DNA of 22,445 nucleotides, taken from positions 1 through 22,445 of the forward strand of contig CAJUFH010000050.1 in assembly GCA_910585755.1 (NCBI GenBank), given 5' to 3'. The DNA is from an uncultured Muribaculaceae bacterium. GTDB lineage: Bacteria; Bacteroidota; Bacteroidia; Bacteroidales; Muribaculaceae. Under the pieces are notes generated by a model. The model made no database searches. It was given only the letters and a program-made list of their open reading frames with translations, and was not told the DNA's origin. Below, in pieces: positions 7,121 to 15,003 of the stretch; within the stretch, counting starts at the first letter, position 1; the number at the start of each line of letters is the position of its first letter. A program made the translations under genes and the position numbers.

Positions 7121-7146
7121 CTCAATCCGCGCCGCAATCCCTCGGC

Positions 7147-7164
7147 GCAAACATTAAAGTTTGC
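7147..7164. repeat. Short palindrome between sdaA and lipoprotein gene
   Basis: GCAAAC-N6-GTTTGC is a perfect 6-bp dyad. It lies 27 bp upstream of the -7 element of the lipoprotein unit and about 60 bp beyond the serine lyase stop codon. It may be an operator or a weak terminator. It is AT-rich in the loop, with no T-run on the minus strand, so an operator seems the likelier reading. Confidence 0.35.
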
Positions 7165-7225
7165 TAAAAATATTAAAGGATAGGTTTGGGAGCGCCTTAT
7201 ATTTCGCTATGTCGGGCGAGGCGGG

Positions 7226-8425
7226 TCAGGGGATGGCGGCGAGGCCTCCTTTGGCGGTTTCCTTGTAGAGGGAGGGGAGGTCGTGGCCGGTCTGCTTCAT
7301 TACCTCGACGATGCGGTCGAAGTCGACGCGGTGGCGGCCGTCGGAGAAGGCGGCGTAGAGGTTGGCGTCGAGGGCGCGGGCGGCGGCGTAGGCGTTGCGT
7401 TCGATGCAGGGAATCTGCACCAGGCCGCAGACGGGGTCGCACGTCAGGCCGAGGTGGTGCTCAAGCCCCATTTCGGCGGAGTACTCTATCTGCGCCGGGG
7501 TGCCACCGAAAAGTTGCGAGGCGGCTGCGGCGGCCATGGCGCACGCTACCCCGACCTCTCCCTGGCACCCGACTTCGGCACCGGAGACGGAGGCGTTATG
7601 CTTGACGACGTTGCCGAATAGCCCGGCGGTAGCAAGGGCGCGGAGGATGCGTTTCTCGGAGAATCCTTTGGAGGTGTAGAGGTGGTAGAGGACGGCGGGG
7701 ACTATGCCGCAGGAGCCGCAGGTGGGGGCTGTGACGATTTCTCCTCCAGCGGCGTTTTCCTCGCTGACGGCCAGCGCGTAGGCGTAGACGAGTCCGCGGC
7801 TTTTCAGCGACGAGTTGTAGCCCGCGGCGTGGACGTAGTAGCTTACGGCTTTGCGCCTTACGCCAAGTCCGCCGGGAAGAATCCCCTCGGCCTCGATGCC
7901 CCGCTCGACAGCGTTCTTCATAACCTGCCATACCTCCCGGAGGTAGTCCCAGATTTCGGGCCCTTCGGTCTGTTCGACATACTCCCAGTAGCTCAGGCCG
8001 GTGCGCTCGCACCATTCGAGAATCTCCTTGATTTTCGTCATGGGGTAGATGCTCTGGGCTGCCTGGCGGCTTTCCCCTTCGCGCACGATGTCGCCTCCAC
8101 CGATGGAATAGAAGGTCTCCGAGCCGAGCGACTTTCCCTCATCACCGATAGCCTCGAAGCGGATGCCGTTGGTATGGAACGGAAGCACGGTGTCAGGTTC
8201 CCAGGCGATTTCGGTCGGTACGGCGGGGGAGAGCACGTCGAGGACGGCTTTGTCTGTGAGGTGTCCCTTACCGGTGGCGGCGAGCGCCCCGTAGAGCGTC
8301 ACTACGACCTTCGACGTTCCGGCCGGAAGCTCGGAGAGGTATATTTGCGCGGCTTTGCGCGGGCCCATAGTGTGGGAGCTGGAGGGGCCTTGGCCTATCT
8401 TGAACAGTTGGCGGATTGATTCCAT
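7226..8425 (-). CDS. sdaA: L-serine ammonia-lyase, iron-sulfur type
   Basis: Converts L-serine to pyruvate and ammonia using a [4Fe-4S] cluster instead of PLP. The 399-residue chain has both domains fused: a beta domain (about 1-125, with GPSSSHTMGP at 13-22) and an alpha domain (about 150-399). Cluster cysteines are Cys287 (GCQGE), Cys329 (TCDP) and Cys340 (PCIERN). Their spacing of 42 and 11 matches the ligands reported for the Legionella enzyme, and TAPTCGSCG (232-240) is another conserved element. Length and motifs suggest a complete, active enzyme in the cytosol. The ATG at 8425 begins the conserved N-terminus. It lies 120 bp downstream of the polyprenyl synthase gene on the same strand, with a heptamer tract between; no clear promoter of its own was found. 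Together with the threonine lyase in this window it supports amino-acid fermentation to 2-oxo acids. Confidence 0.95.
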   Translation of the reverse strand: MESIRQLFKIGQGPSSSHTMGPRKAAQIYLSELPAGTSKVVVTLYGALAATGKGHLTDKAVLDVLSPAVPTEIAWEPDTVLPFHTNGIRFEAIGDEGKSLGSETFYSIGGGDIVREGESRQAAQSIYPMTKIKEILEWCERTGLSYWEYVEQTEGPEIWDYLREVWQVMKNAVERGIEAEGILPGGLGVRRKAVSYYVHAAGYNSSLKSRGLVYAYALAVSEENAAGGEIVTAPTCGSCGIVPAVLYHLYTSKGFSEKRILRALATAGLFGNVVKHNASVSGAEVGCQGEVGVACAMAAAAASQLFGGTPAQIEYSAEMGLEHHLGLTCDPVCGLVQIPCIERNAYAAARALDANLYAAFSDGRHRVDFDRIVEVMKQTGHDLPSLYKETAKGGLAAIP

Positions 8426-8501
8426 ATTCTTCGTGTGGGGAATTTAGACTGGTGGGGAAATGTTAAAGGCAGGTATTATACTACGGGCAAAAACTATTAT
8501 C

Positions 8502-8548
8502 TTCACCCTTTCACATTTCACCCTTCACCCTTCACCCTTCACTCTTCA
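8502..8548. repeat. Heptanucleotide tandem repeat TTCACCC
   Basis: Near-perfect 7-bp periods run 8502-8508, 8510-8516, 8517-8523, 8524-8530, 8531-8537 and 8538-8544, three of them in a row being exactly TTCACCC. The last partial copy (TTCA) supplies the TGA stop codon of the polyprenyl synthase on the minus strand. It fills much of the gap to the serine lyase gene. Confidence 0.85.
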
Positions 8549-9529
8549 ATGGTTACGTTCGATGATGAAATCGATGAGCGAAATCAGGGCGTCGCGGGTA
8601 GGGGAGGGGGCGAATGTGTCGCGGAGGAGGGCTGCCGCCTGGTTGCGGAGCCGTGCCATAGTCGCGTAGGCGTAGTCGATGCCTCCGTTTTCGATGGCGA
8701 AGTTGATGAGGCTTGCTATTTCATCTGAGCCGAGGGCTTCCTTGCGGGCGAGGCTGCGCATCCCGGCGCATCCTTCAATTGCCTCGTCGCGGAGGACGTG
8801 GAGCAGCGGCAGTGTGATTTTCCCCTCCCTAAGGTCGTTGCCTGTCGGTTTCCCGATCGCGGCGTCGGCGAAATAGTCGAAAATGTCGTCCTTGATCTGG
8901 AAGCATAGACCCAGCAGGCGGCTGTATTCGATGAGCGCCGCGGCGCGGGGGTCCTCCTTGCCGATGCCGGCGGCGAACACGCCGACCTCGGCGCACGCGA
9001 CGAACAGCGACGCGGTCTTTCTGAATATGATTTTGAAGTATGCCTCCTCCTCGAGATTGTTGAACCGGGCGGTGTAAATTTCGTCAAGTTCTCCGATCGA
9101 CAGCAGCCGTCCGAGCTCGGAAATGGAGCCTACTATACGGATGTCCTCGGTGGCCGCTGCCTGGAGCAGGGCGTTGGAGAGGAAGAAGTCGCCGATGAGT
9201 ACCGCCAGATGGTTGTCCCATAGGGCGTTGATTGTCGGCGCTCCGCGGCGGGTAGTCGTGTCGTCTACCACGTCGTCGTGAATCAGCGACGCGTTGTGGA
9301 GCAATTCTACAGCCGCGGCCCCTTTCAGCGCCTTGTCAGTGACATCGCCGAAGAGCTTCGCGCAGAGCATCACCAGAATCGGGCGCACCTGCTTCCCCTC
9401 CTTTTCGAGATACGAGGTGATGACCTTGTTCATCAGCTCGTTGGGAGACTGGAGGGTCTGCCTGATGAGGCTGTTAAGCCCTGTCAGTTCCGTCGCGAGG
9501 GATTGCTGTATGGATTTAAAGTTGCCCAT
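8546..9529 (-). CDS. Polyprenyl diphosphate synthase (long-chain type)
   Basis: Chain-elongating trans-prenyltransferase that adds isopentenyl diphosphate units to an allylic primer. In this setting it probably makes the side chain of menaquinone. Counting from the ATG at 9529 (327 aa): the first aspartate-rich motif is DDVVD at 85-89, the second is DDIFD at 214-218, and the substrate-binding KQVRP lies near 46-50. Small residues precede the first motif (Ala80, Ser81), which in this family fits long-chain products; the exact length is not predictable here. The open frame extends 62 codons further upstream, but I reject that start. The -7 promoter element at 9547-9554 lies inside the extension, the extension looks non-coding, and MGNFKSIQQ matches the usual N-terminus. 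The leader is only about 10 nt, so the mRNA may be near leaderless. The stop codon lies in a heptamer repeat. Confidence 0.92.
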   Translation of the reverse strand: MGNFKSIQQSLATELTGLNSLIRQTLQSPNELMNKVITSYLEKEGKQVRPILVMLCAKLFGDVTDKALKGAAAVELLHNASLIHDDVVDDTTTRRGAPTINALWDNHLAVLIGDFFLSNALLQAAATEDIRIVGSISELGRLLSIGELDEIYTARFNNLEEEAYFKIIFRKTASLFVACAEVGVFAAGIGKEDPRAAALIEYSRLLGLCFQIKDDIFDYFADAAIGKPTGNDLREGKITLPLLHVLRDEAIEGCAGMRSLARKEALGSDEIASLINFAIENGGIDYAYATMARLRNQAAALLRDTFAPSPTRDALISLIDFIIERNH

Positions 9530-9546
9530 TTCTGATAATTCGGCTG

Positions 9547-9578
9547 CAAAATTAACGAAATTTCCATCACCCCGCAAC
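9547..9578 (-). promoter_or_regulatory. Promoter of polyprenyl synthase gene
   Basis: On the minus strand GTTG (9575-9578), a 20-bp spacer and TAATTTTG (9547-9554) match the Bacteroidetes promoter pattern. The start of transcription would fall about 10 nt before the ATG at 9529. This decides the start codon of that gene. Confidence 0.65.
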
Positions 9579-9635
9579 AATTCCCCCGATTTTCCGCTGA
9601 AATCACTTTCGGAGCGGCGGCCAGCGGAGATTTTT

Positions 9636-9666
9636 TTTGGAGAGGCGCGGAAGTTTCGTATATTTG
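9636..9666 (+). promoter_or_regulatory. Promoter of nfnAB-ilvA-ligase unit
   Basis: TTTG at 9636-9639, a 19-bp spacer and TATATTTG at 9659-9666 form an exact match to the Bacteroidetes major-sigma promoter. It is preceded by a run of eight T. The nfnA ATG is 52 bp downstream. It is divergent to the promoter at 9547-9578. Confidence 0.8.
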
Positions 9667-9718
9667 CGGAAATAATCATATCTGATACCTTAACATATAT
9701 CCGATACCTCATCAAATA

Positions 9719-10498
9719 ATGAACAAGATACTGTCAAAGGAGCATTTCTCGGAGAAGGTTGTCAAGCTCGTGGTCGAGGCGCCGCTGATCGCAAAAGCGA
9801 GGCGTCCGGGCCATTTCGTCATTGTGATATGCGACGAGAAGGGTGAGCGCATCCCTCTGACCATAGCCGACGCTGACGTCAGGCGCGGGACGATCACCCT
9901 TGTGGTACAGGCCATCGGCGAGTCTACGGCCCGCATCTGCGCCAAGGAGGCGGGCGAGTACCTCCACGACGTTGTCGGCCCGCTCGGCCGCGCCACCGAA
10001 ATCCGGAACTACGGAACCGTCGTATGCTGCGGCGGAGGAGTCGGAGTGGCTCCGCTGCTCCCGATTCTCGCGGCGATGAAGGAGGCCGGCAACCGCGTCA
10101 TAGCGGTGCTGGCGGCCCGTACCCGCGACCTCATAATTCTTGAGGAGGAGGTGCGCCGCCATGCCGACGAGGTAATCATAATGACCGACGACGGCTCCTA
10201 TGGCCGCAAGGGGCTTGTGACCAACGGGGTCGAGGAGGTAATCCTGCGCGAGAAGGTCGATTTGGTCTGCACGATAGGCCCGGCGGTAATGATGAAGTTC
10301 GTCAGCCTCCTGACCAAGAAATACGAGGTCCCGACAATCTGTTCCCTGAACACTATCATGGTAGACGGTACTGGAATGTGCGGCGCCTGCCGCGTGACGG
10401 TCGGAGGGAAGATGCGTTTCGTATGCGTCGACGGTCCCGAGTTTGACGCCCACCAGGTAGACTTCGACGAGATGCTGACTCGTCTCCGCTCTTATTAA
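9719..10498 (+). CDS. nfnA: NADH-dependent ferredoxin:NADP+ oxidoreductase, small subunit
   Basis: Small subunit of the electron-bifurcating transhydrogenase NfnAB, which couples NADH, reduced ferredoxin and NADP+ in the cytosol. The 259-residue protein has an FAD-binding beta-barrel (about 1-95), a nucleotide-binding domain with CCGGGVGVAPLLP (103-115), and a C-terminal [2Fe-2S] segment. The cluster ligands appear to be Cys221, Cys224 and Cys236, with Asp216 (VDGTGMCGAC) in the place of a fourth cysteine. That Asp-plus-three-Cys pattern is known for NfnA-type subunits and argues against the four-Cys PyrK, the closest alternative. The next gene, 20 bp downstream, is the matching large subunit. 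The ATG follows a consensus promoter. Confidence 0.88.
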   Translation: MNKILSKEHFSEKVVKLVVEAPLIAKARRPGHFVIVICDEKGERIPLTIADADVRRGTITLVVQAIGESTARICAKEAGEYLHDVVGPLGRATEIRNYGTVVCCGGGVGVAPLLPILAAMKEAGNRVIAVLAARTRDLIILEEEVRRHADEVIIMTDDGSYGRKGLVTNGVEEVILREKVDLVCTIGPAVMMKFVSLLTKKYEVPTICSLNTIMVDGTGMCGACRVTVGGKMRFVCVDGPEFDAHQVDFDEMLTRLRSY

Positions 10499-10518
10499 TC
10501 CACCAGCCATTCATCAAT

Positions 10519-11991
10519 ATGAACCAGGATACAATATCGCCCCGCGACGCCGAGTGGCGCGAGCAGCTTCGCAAGGCCCATACCCCGAAAGAGCGCCGCG
10601 AGATACCACGCGTGAAGATGCCGGAGCTTTCCGCCTCATACCGCGTTACCTGCAACGAGGAGGTAAACCAGGGGCTGTCGGCCGAGCAGGCCGTGCTTGA
10701 GGCAACCCGCTGCCTCGACTGCCCGAACCCGACGTGTGTCACCGGATGCCCCGTCGGCATCAACATCCCGGGCTTTATAAAGAATATCGAGCGGGGCGAC
10801 TTCCCCGCCGCTGCCCTCACTCTCCGCGAGACCTCGGCGCTCCCCGCAGTCTGCGGCCGCGTGTGTCCACAGGAACGCCAGTGCGAGTCGAAGTGCATAT
10901 ATAACAAGATGAACCAGCCGGCAGTCGCCATCGGCTACCTGGAGCGTTTTGCCGCCGACACGGCCAACGAGGCAGCTACCCGGGGCGAGGCTCCGGCGGC
11001 TCCCGCCGTGACCCCCAACGGCAAGAAGGTCGCTGTCGTAGGCTCCGGCCCCGCGGCGCTCTCCTTCGCGGGTGACATGGCCCGCCGCGGTTACGCCGTT
11101 GAGGTTTTTGAGGCGCTCCACGAAATCGGGGGCGTGCTGAAATACGGCATCCCCGAGTTCCGCCTGCCCAACCGCGTGGTCGACATCGAGATTGACGCTC
11201 TGCGCGCCGCCGGAGTGAAGTTCGTGGCTAACTGCGTTGTCGGCAAGACCCTCAGTTACGGCGACCTCCTCAACCAGGGTTTCGACGGTGTGTTCGTGGC
11301 CTCGGGGGCCGGCCTTCCCCGCTTCATGGGGATTCCCGGAGAGAACGCCATCGGTGTCATGTCGTCTAACGAGTACCTGACGCGAATCAACTTGATGGGC
11401 GCGGGCCGTCCCGGATGGGCAACCCCGGTAATCAAGGGGAAGCGTGTCGCGGTCGTCGGTGCCGGGAACACCGCTATGGACTCCTGCCGCACCGCCCGTC
11501 GAATGGGAGCTGAGGAGGTCTATATCGTCTACCGCCGAAGCGAGGCCGAGATGCCGGCCCGTGCCGAGGAGGTGCGCCACGCCAAGGAGGAGGGGGTTAC
11601 ATTCCTTACCCTCCACAACCCGATCGAGTACCTGACAGACGAAAAGGGGCGCGTGAAGGCTATGTGCCTGCAGCGCATGGAGCTCGGAGAACCCGACGCT
11701 TCGGGGCGCCGTTCGCCGGTACCTGTCGAGGGTGATATTGTCGAGATGCCTGTCGACGAGGTTATCGTCAGTGTCGGCGTGTCGCCCAACCCCCTTATCC
11801 CCAACTCTATCGAAGGGCTTGAGGTTACCCGCCGCGGCACTCTCGTGGTCAACGACGAGACTCTCGAGACTACTATGCCGCTCCTCTTCGCCGGAGGAGA
11901 CATTGTCCGCGGTGGAGCCACCGTAATCCTCGCCATGGGTGACGGCCGCCGCGCCGCCGCCGCGATGGATGCGAAACTTTCTCAGAAATAA
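10519..11991 (+). CDS. nfnB: NADPH-dependent ferredoxin oxidoreductase large subunit (GltD-like)
   Basis: Large subunit of NfnAB; alone it resembles the glutamate synthase small chain and is often annotated gltA. The 490 residues contain an N-terminal helical domain with two cysteine groups for [4Fe-4S] clusters: Cys65, 68, 73, 77 and Cys112, 116, 122, 126. An FAD site VAVVGSGPAALSFAG (171-185) and an NADPH site VAVVGAGNTAMDSCR (310-324) follow, with the arginine pair of YRRSEAEMPAR at 338-348. A second FAD contact, FAGGDIVRGGATV, lies near the C-terminus. No glutamate synthase large subunit is adjacent. The neighbour is nfnA instead, which favours the transhydrogenase role. It is complete and has normal length. 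It is followed after 15 bp by the threonine lyase gene, so the four genes are probably one transcript. Confidence 0.9.
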   Translation: MNQDTISPRDAEWREQLRKAHTPKERREIPRVKMPELSASYRVTCNEEVNQGLSAEQAVLEATRCLDCPNPTCVTGCPVGINIPGFIKNIERGDFPAAALTLRETSALPAVCGRVCPQERQCESKCIYNKMNQPAVAIGYLERFAADTANEAATRGEAPAAPAVTPNGKKVAVVGSGPAALSFAGDMARRGYAVEVFEALHEIGGVLKYGIPEFRLPNRVVDIEIDALRAAGVKFVANCVVGKTLSYGDLLNQGFDGVFVASGAGLPRFMGIPGENAIGVMSSNEYLTRINLMGAGRPGWATPVIKGKRVAVVGAGNTAMDSCRTARRMGAEEVYIVYRRSEAEMPARAEEVRHAKEEGVTFLTLHNPIEYLTDEKGRVKAMCLQRMELGEPDASGRRSPVPVEGDIVEMPVDEVIVSVGVSPNPLIPNSIEGLEVTRRGTLVVNDETLETTMPLLFAGGDIVRGGATVILAMGDGRRAAAAMDAKLSQK

Positions 11992-12006
11992 TACCTAAAT
12001 AATAAA

Positions 12007-13212
12007 ATGAGCAAGGAACTTACGATTGACGAGGTCTACCGCGCGCAGATGGTGCTCCGCGACGTCGCCCGTCATCCCAAAATCATCGGTCCGACACAGC
12101 TCTCCTCAAGCTGCAAAATATACCTCAAACCTGAGAACCTCCAGCATACAGGGGCCTTCAAGCTCCGCGGCGCCTATTACAAAATCTCCCAGCTTACCGA
12201 CGAGGAGAAGGCCCACGGCGTGATCGCCTGCTCGGCCGGGAACCACGCCCAGGGTGTGGCCCTCGGAGCCACCCACCACGGCATCAAGTCGCTGATCTGC
12301 CTTCCCGCCGGGGCGCCGATTTCCAAAATCGAGGCCACCAAGCGGCTCGGGGCCGAGGTATGTCTTGTGCCGGGTGTTTACGACGACGCTTATGCCAAGG
12401 CTATCGAGCTGAAGGAGAAACACGGCTACACGTTCGTCCACCCCTTCAACGACCCGCTGGTAATCGCGGGCCAGGGCACGATCGGGCTTGAAATCCTCGA
12501 GGAGATGCCCCGCGTCCAGGCTATTGTGGTACCTATCGGCGGGGGCGGCCTGATTGCGGGTGTGGCGTTCGCTGTCAAGATGCTGCGCCCCGATATCAAG
12601 GTTTACGGCGTGCAGGCCGCGGGTGCCCCCTCTATGGCCGAATCGCTCAAAACCGGCAAGCGCGAGCACCTCGACTCCGTGTTCACCATCGCCGACGGAA
12701 TCGCGGTGAAGGAGCCGGGCGACCTCACGCTCGAGCTGTGCCGCCGTTATGTCGACGAGGTCGTGACCGTTACCGACGACGAAATCGCCGCCGCTATCCT
12801 CGCGCTGGTCGAGAAGCAGAAGCTCGTGGCCGAAGGCGCCGGGGCTGCCGCTGTCGCTGCGGCGATGTTCGGCAAGCTCCCGATTGACGGGGAGGATGTC
12901 GTGTGCGTCGTTTCCGGCGGCAATATCGACGTAAACACCCTTAACCGCGTGATTAACCGCGGGCTGGCGAAGGCCGGACGCGTCTGCCAGTTCGAACTGG
13001 AAGTGCAGGACAAGCCCGGTACCCTCTCCAACGTGCTGAAAGTGGTCGGCGACCAAGGTGCTAACGTGCTGTCGGTTAATCACGAGCGCATCGGCTCCGC
13101 CTCCCAGGTCAACTCCTGCGTGCTCCATCTCGAGCTTGAAACCCTCAACCACGAACATATCGAACGTATCCGCCGCGCCCTCTCCGATGCCGGGTACGCG
13201 GTCAAAGACTAA
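12007..13212 (+). CDS. ilvA: Threonine ammonia-lyase with C-terminal ACT domain
   Basis: PLP enzyme that deaminates L-threonine to 2-oxobutyrate and ammonia, for isoleucine synthesis or threonine breakdown. The 401-residue chain has the fold-type II catalytic domain (about 1-320): the Schiff-base Lys52 in GAFKLRGA, the SAGNHAQG loop (76-83) and the phosphate-binding glycine loop PIGGGGL (176-182). A single ACT-like regulatory domain occupies about 325-401 (FELEVQDKPGTLSNVL onwards). This short, one-ACT form is the type often labelled catabolic or tdcB-like; long biosynthetic IlvA has two ACT-like modules, so the physiological direction is open. It lies 15 bp after nfnB and 21 bp before the ligase gene. 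Confidence 0.93.
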   Translation: MSKELTIDEVYRAQMVLRDVARHPKIIGPTQLSSSCKIYLKPENLQHTGAFKLRGAYYKISQLTDEEKAHGVIACSAGNHAQGVALGATHHGIKSLICLPAGAPISKIEATKRLGAEVCLVPGVYDDAYAKAIELKEKHGYTFVHPFNDPLVIAGQGTIGLEILEEMPRVQAIVVPIGGGGLIAGVAFAVKMLRPDIKVYGVQAAGAPSMAESLKTGKREHLDSVFTIADGIAVKEPGDLTLELCRRYVDEVVTVTDDEIAAAILALVEKQKLVAEGAGAAAVAAAMFGKLPIDGEDVVCVVSGGNIDVNTLNRVINRGLAKAGRVCQFELEVQDKPGTLSNVLKVVGDQGANVLSVNHERIGSASQVNSCVLHLELETLNHEHIERIRRALSDAGYAVKD

Positions 13213-13233
13213 GCATACACCTAATAATACAGA

Positions 13234-14904
13234 ATGATCCGATACGACGACCATCTGCTGCATATCTACGCCGAGAGCTTTCGGAACAACTGGGAGCTCC
13301 CGGCGCTTGCCGAATACGGTAATGACGAGGTGCTGACCTACGGCGAGTTCGCCCGCCGCATAGCCCGCATACATCTTTTCTACCAACAGCTCGGACTCCG
13401 CCCCGGCGACAAGGTCGCCCTGCTCGGAAAGAACTCGGCGACCTGGGTGATGGTCTTTATGGCTACAATCACCTACGGCGCGACAATCGTCCCGATTCTC
13501 CCTGACTTCAACTCCCGCGACGCGCAGCATATCATAAACCACTCCGAAGCGACCATCCTTATGGTAAGCTCCTCGATATGGGAAACCTACGAGTTCGAGC
13601 AGATGCCGGCGCTGAGGGCCGTGATTTCGCTGGAGAACCGCCAGGTGCTCGCCGAGAGGGCTCCCGAGAAAGAGAACACCGCCGAGCGTATCGTGCGCAA
13701 CCTTACGCGCCGTTTCCGCTCTAAATATCCCCGCGGCTTCCGCCCTGAGGATGTCCGGTATCCCGAGATGCCCCGCGACGCCGTGGCTGTCCTTAACTAC
13801 ACCTCCGGCACTACGGGCTTCTCCAAGGGGGTGATGCTGACCTATGACAACATCGCCGGAAACGTCGTGTTCGGAATCAAGTCGCGGCTCCATTTCGAGG
13901 GTTCCCGCTGCCTGTCGTTCCTCCCTCTGGCTCACGCCTACGGCTGCGCCTTCGACATGCTCGTGCCCCTGGCCGTCGGTACCTTTGTGACTCTCTTCGG
14001 GAAGGCCCCGACCCCCAAGCTGCTGCTGGGGGCTTTGGCGCAGGTGAAGCCCAACCTCGTAGTCTGCGTGCCGCTGATTCTGGAGAAAATCTACCGCAAG
14101 CAGATTGTCCCGATGATTACCCGCCGGGCGATGCGATGGGCGCTCGCCGTTCCCTTCCTCGACAACGCTATCTATGCCAAAATCCGCAGCCGCCTGGTAG
14201 AGGCTTTCGGCGGATGTTTCGAGGAGGTTATTGTCGGGGGCGCTCCCCTCAACGGCGAGGTAGAGGCCTTCCTCAACCGAATCAAATTCCCCCTGACGGT
14301 CGGCTACGGGATGACCGAGTGCGGCCCCCTCATCAGCTATATGCCCTGGCGGGAGTTCGTCGTGACCTCCTGCGGCCGGGTGCTTCCGAACATGGAGGCC
14401 AAAATCCTCTCTGACGATCCCGAGCATAAGCCGGGTGAAATATGTGTCCGAGGCCAGAACGTCATGGCGGGGTATTACAAGAATCCAGAGGCCACCGAGG
14501 CGGTGCTTTCGGAAGACGGATGGCTCCGCACCGGCGACATGGGAACCCTCTCGAAGGACAACGTGCTCTTTATCCGCGGTCGCTCCAAGACGATGATACT
14601 CAGCGCTTCGGGCCAGAATATCTATCCCGAGGAAATCGAGGCCAAGCTCAACAACATGCCGTACGTCAGCGAGAGCCTGATTGTAGAGCGCGGCAAGGGG
14701 CTGACCGCCATTGTCTATCCCGACTACGAGCGTATGGACGCCGACGGCGTGACTATCGACCAGCTCGACTCCCTGATGGAGCGCAACCGCGCCGACCTCA
14801 ACGGCCTCGTCGCCCCCTACGAGCGCGTCGACCGCATCCAGCTCATCCCCCACGAGTTCGAGAAGACCCCCAAGAAATCCATCAAGCGCTACCTCTACTC
14901 CTGA
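13234..14904 (+). CDS. AMP-dependent acyl-CoA synthetase-like ligase
   Basis: Member of the ANL adenylating family, closest in look to long-chain fatty acid CoA ligases: it would activate a carboxylate with ATP and pass it to CoA or another thiol. The 556 residues show the full motif set: YTSGTTGFSKG (189-199) for ATP phosphate binding, VGGAPL (334-339), GYGMTECGP (357-365), GWLRTGDMG (429-437), the hinge region RGRSKTMI (448-455) and the C-terminal catalytic lysine in KTPKKSIKR (544-552). The substrate cannot be read from the sequence. At about 550 residues it is shorter than many fadD-type enzymes. Last gene of the nfnAB unit, 65 bp before the hairpin that ends the transcript. A link with 2-oxobutyrate-derived acids from the upstream lyase is only speculation. 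Confidence 0.88.
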   Translation: MIRYDDHLLHIYAESFRNNWELPALAEYGNDEVLTYGEFARRIARIHLFYQQLGLRPGDKVALLGKNSATWVMVFMATITYGATIVPILPDFNSRDAQHIINHSEATILMVSSSIWETYEFEQMPALRAVISLENRQVLAERAPEKENTAERIVRNLTRRFRSKYPRGFRPEDVRYPEMPRDAVAVLNYTSGTTGFSKGVMLTYDNIAGNVVFGIKSRLHFEGSRCLSFLPLAHAYGCAFDMLVPLAVGTFVTLFGKAPTPKLLLGALAQVKPNLVVCVPLILEKIYRKQIVPMITRRAMRWALAVPFLDNAIYAKIRSRLVEAFGGCFEEVIVGGAPLNGEVEAFLNRIKFPLTVGYGMTECGPLISYMPWREFVVTSCGRVLPNMEAKILSDDPEHKPGEICVRGQNVMAGYYKNPEATEAVLSEDGWLRTGDMGTLSKDNVLFIRGRSKTMILSASGQNIYPEEIEAKLNNMPYVSESLIVERGKGLTAIVYPDYERMDADGVTIDQLDSLMERNRADLNGLVAPYERVDRIQLIPHEFEKTPKKSIKRYLYS

Positions 14905-14968
14905 TGCCTTGTGCGGCTTGCTGCCTTGTGATAGCCTAAGTCGTGTATTTGCTTGTTGATGAATATTT

Positions 14969-14997
14969 AGCGGCCCATCCGTAATCGGAGGGCCGCT
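14969..14997. terminator. Hairpin between convergent genes
   Basis: AGCGGCCC (14969-14976) pairs with GGGCCGCT (14990-14997), extended by TCCG/CGGA after a single unpaired A and closed by a TAAT loop. It lies between the plus-strand ligase gene and the minus-strand restriction nuclease gene, so it can serve both directions. The T-runs are weak on both sides, so efficiency is uncertain. Confidence 0.7.
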
Positions 14998-15003
14998 ATT
15001 GTG

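Noticed and set aside
8502..8548. CRISPR array
   Set aside because: The repeat unit is 7 bp with no spacers; no direct repeats of CRISPR size with unique spacers were seen anywhere in the window.
9530..9715. 62-codon N-terminal extension of the polyprenyl synthase
   Set aside because: The promoter of the gene lies inside it, and the family starts at the ATG at 9529.
12106..14853. A 915-codon open frame on the minus strand
   Set aside because: It is antisense to the threonine lyase and ligase genes, shows no recognisable domain, and results from GC-rich codons in the real genes.
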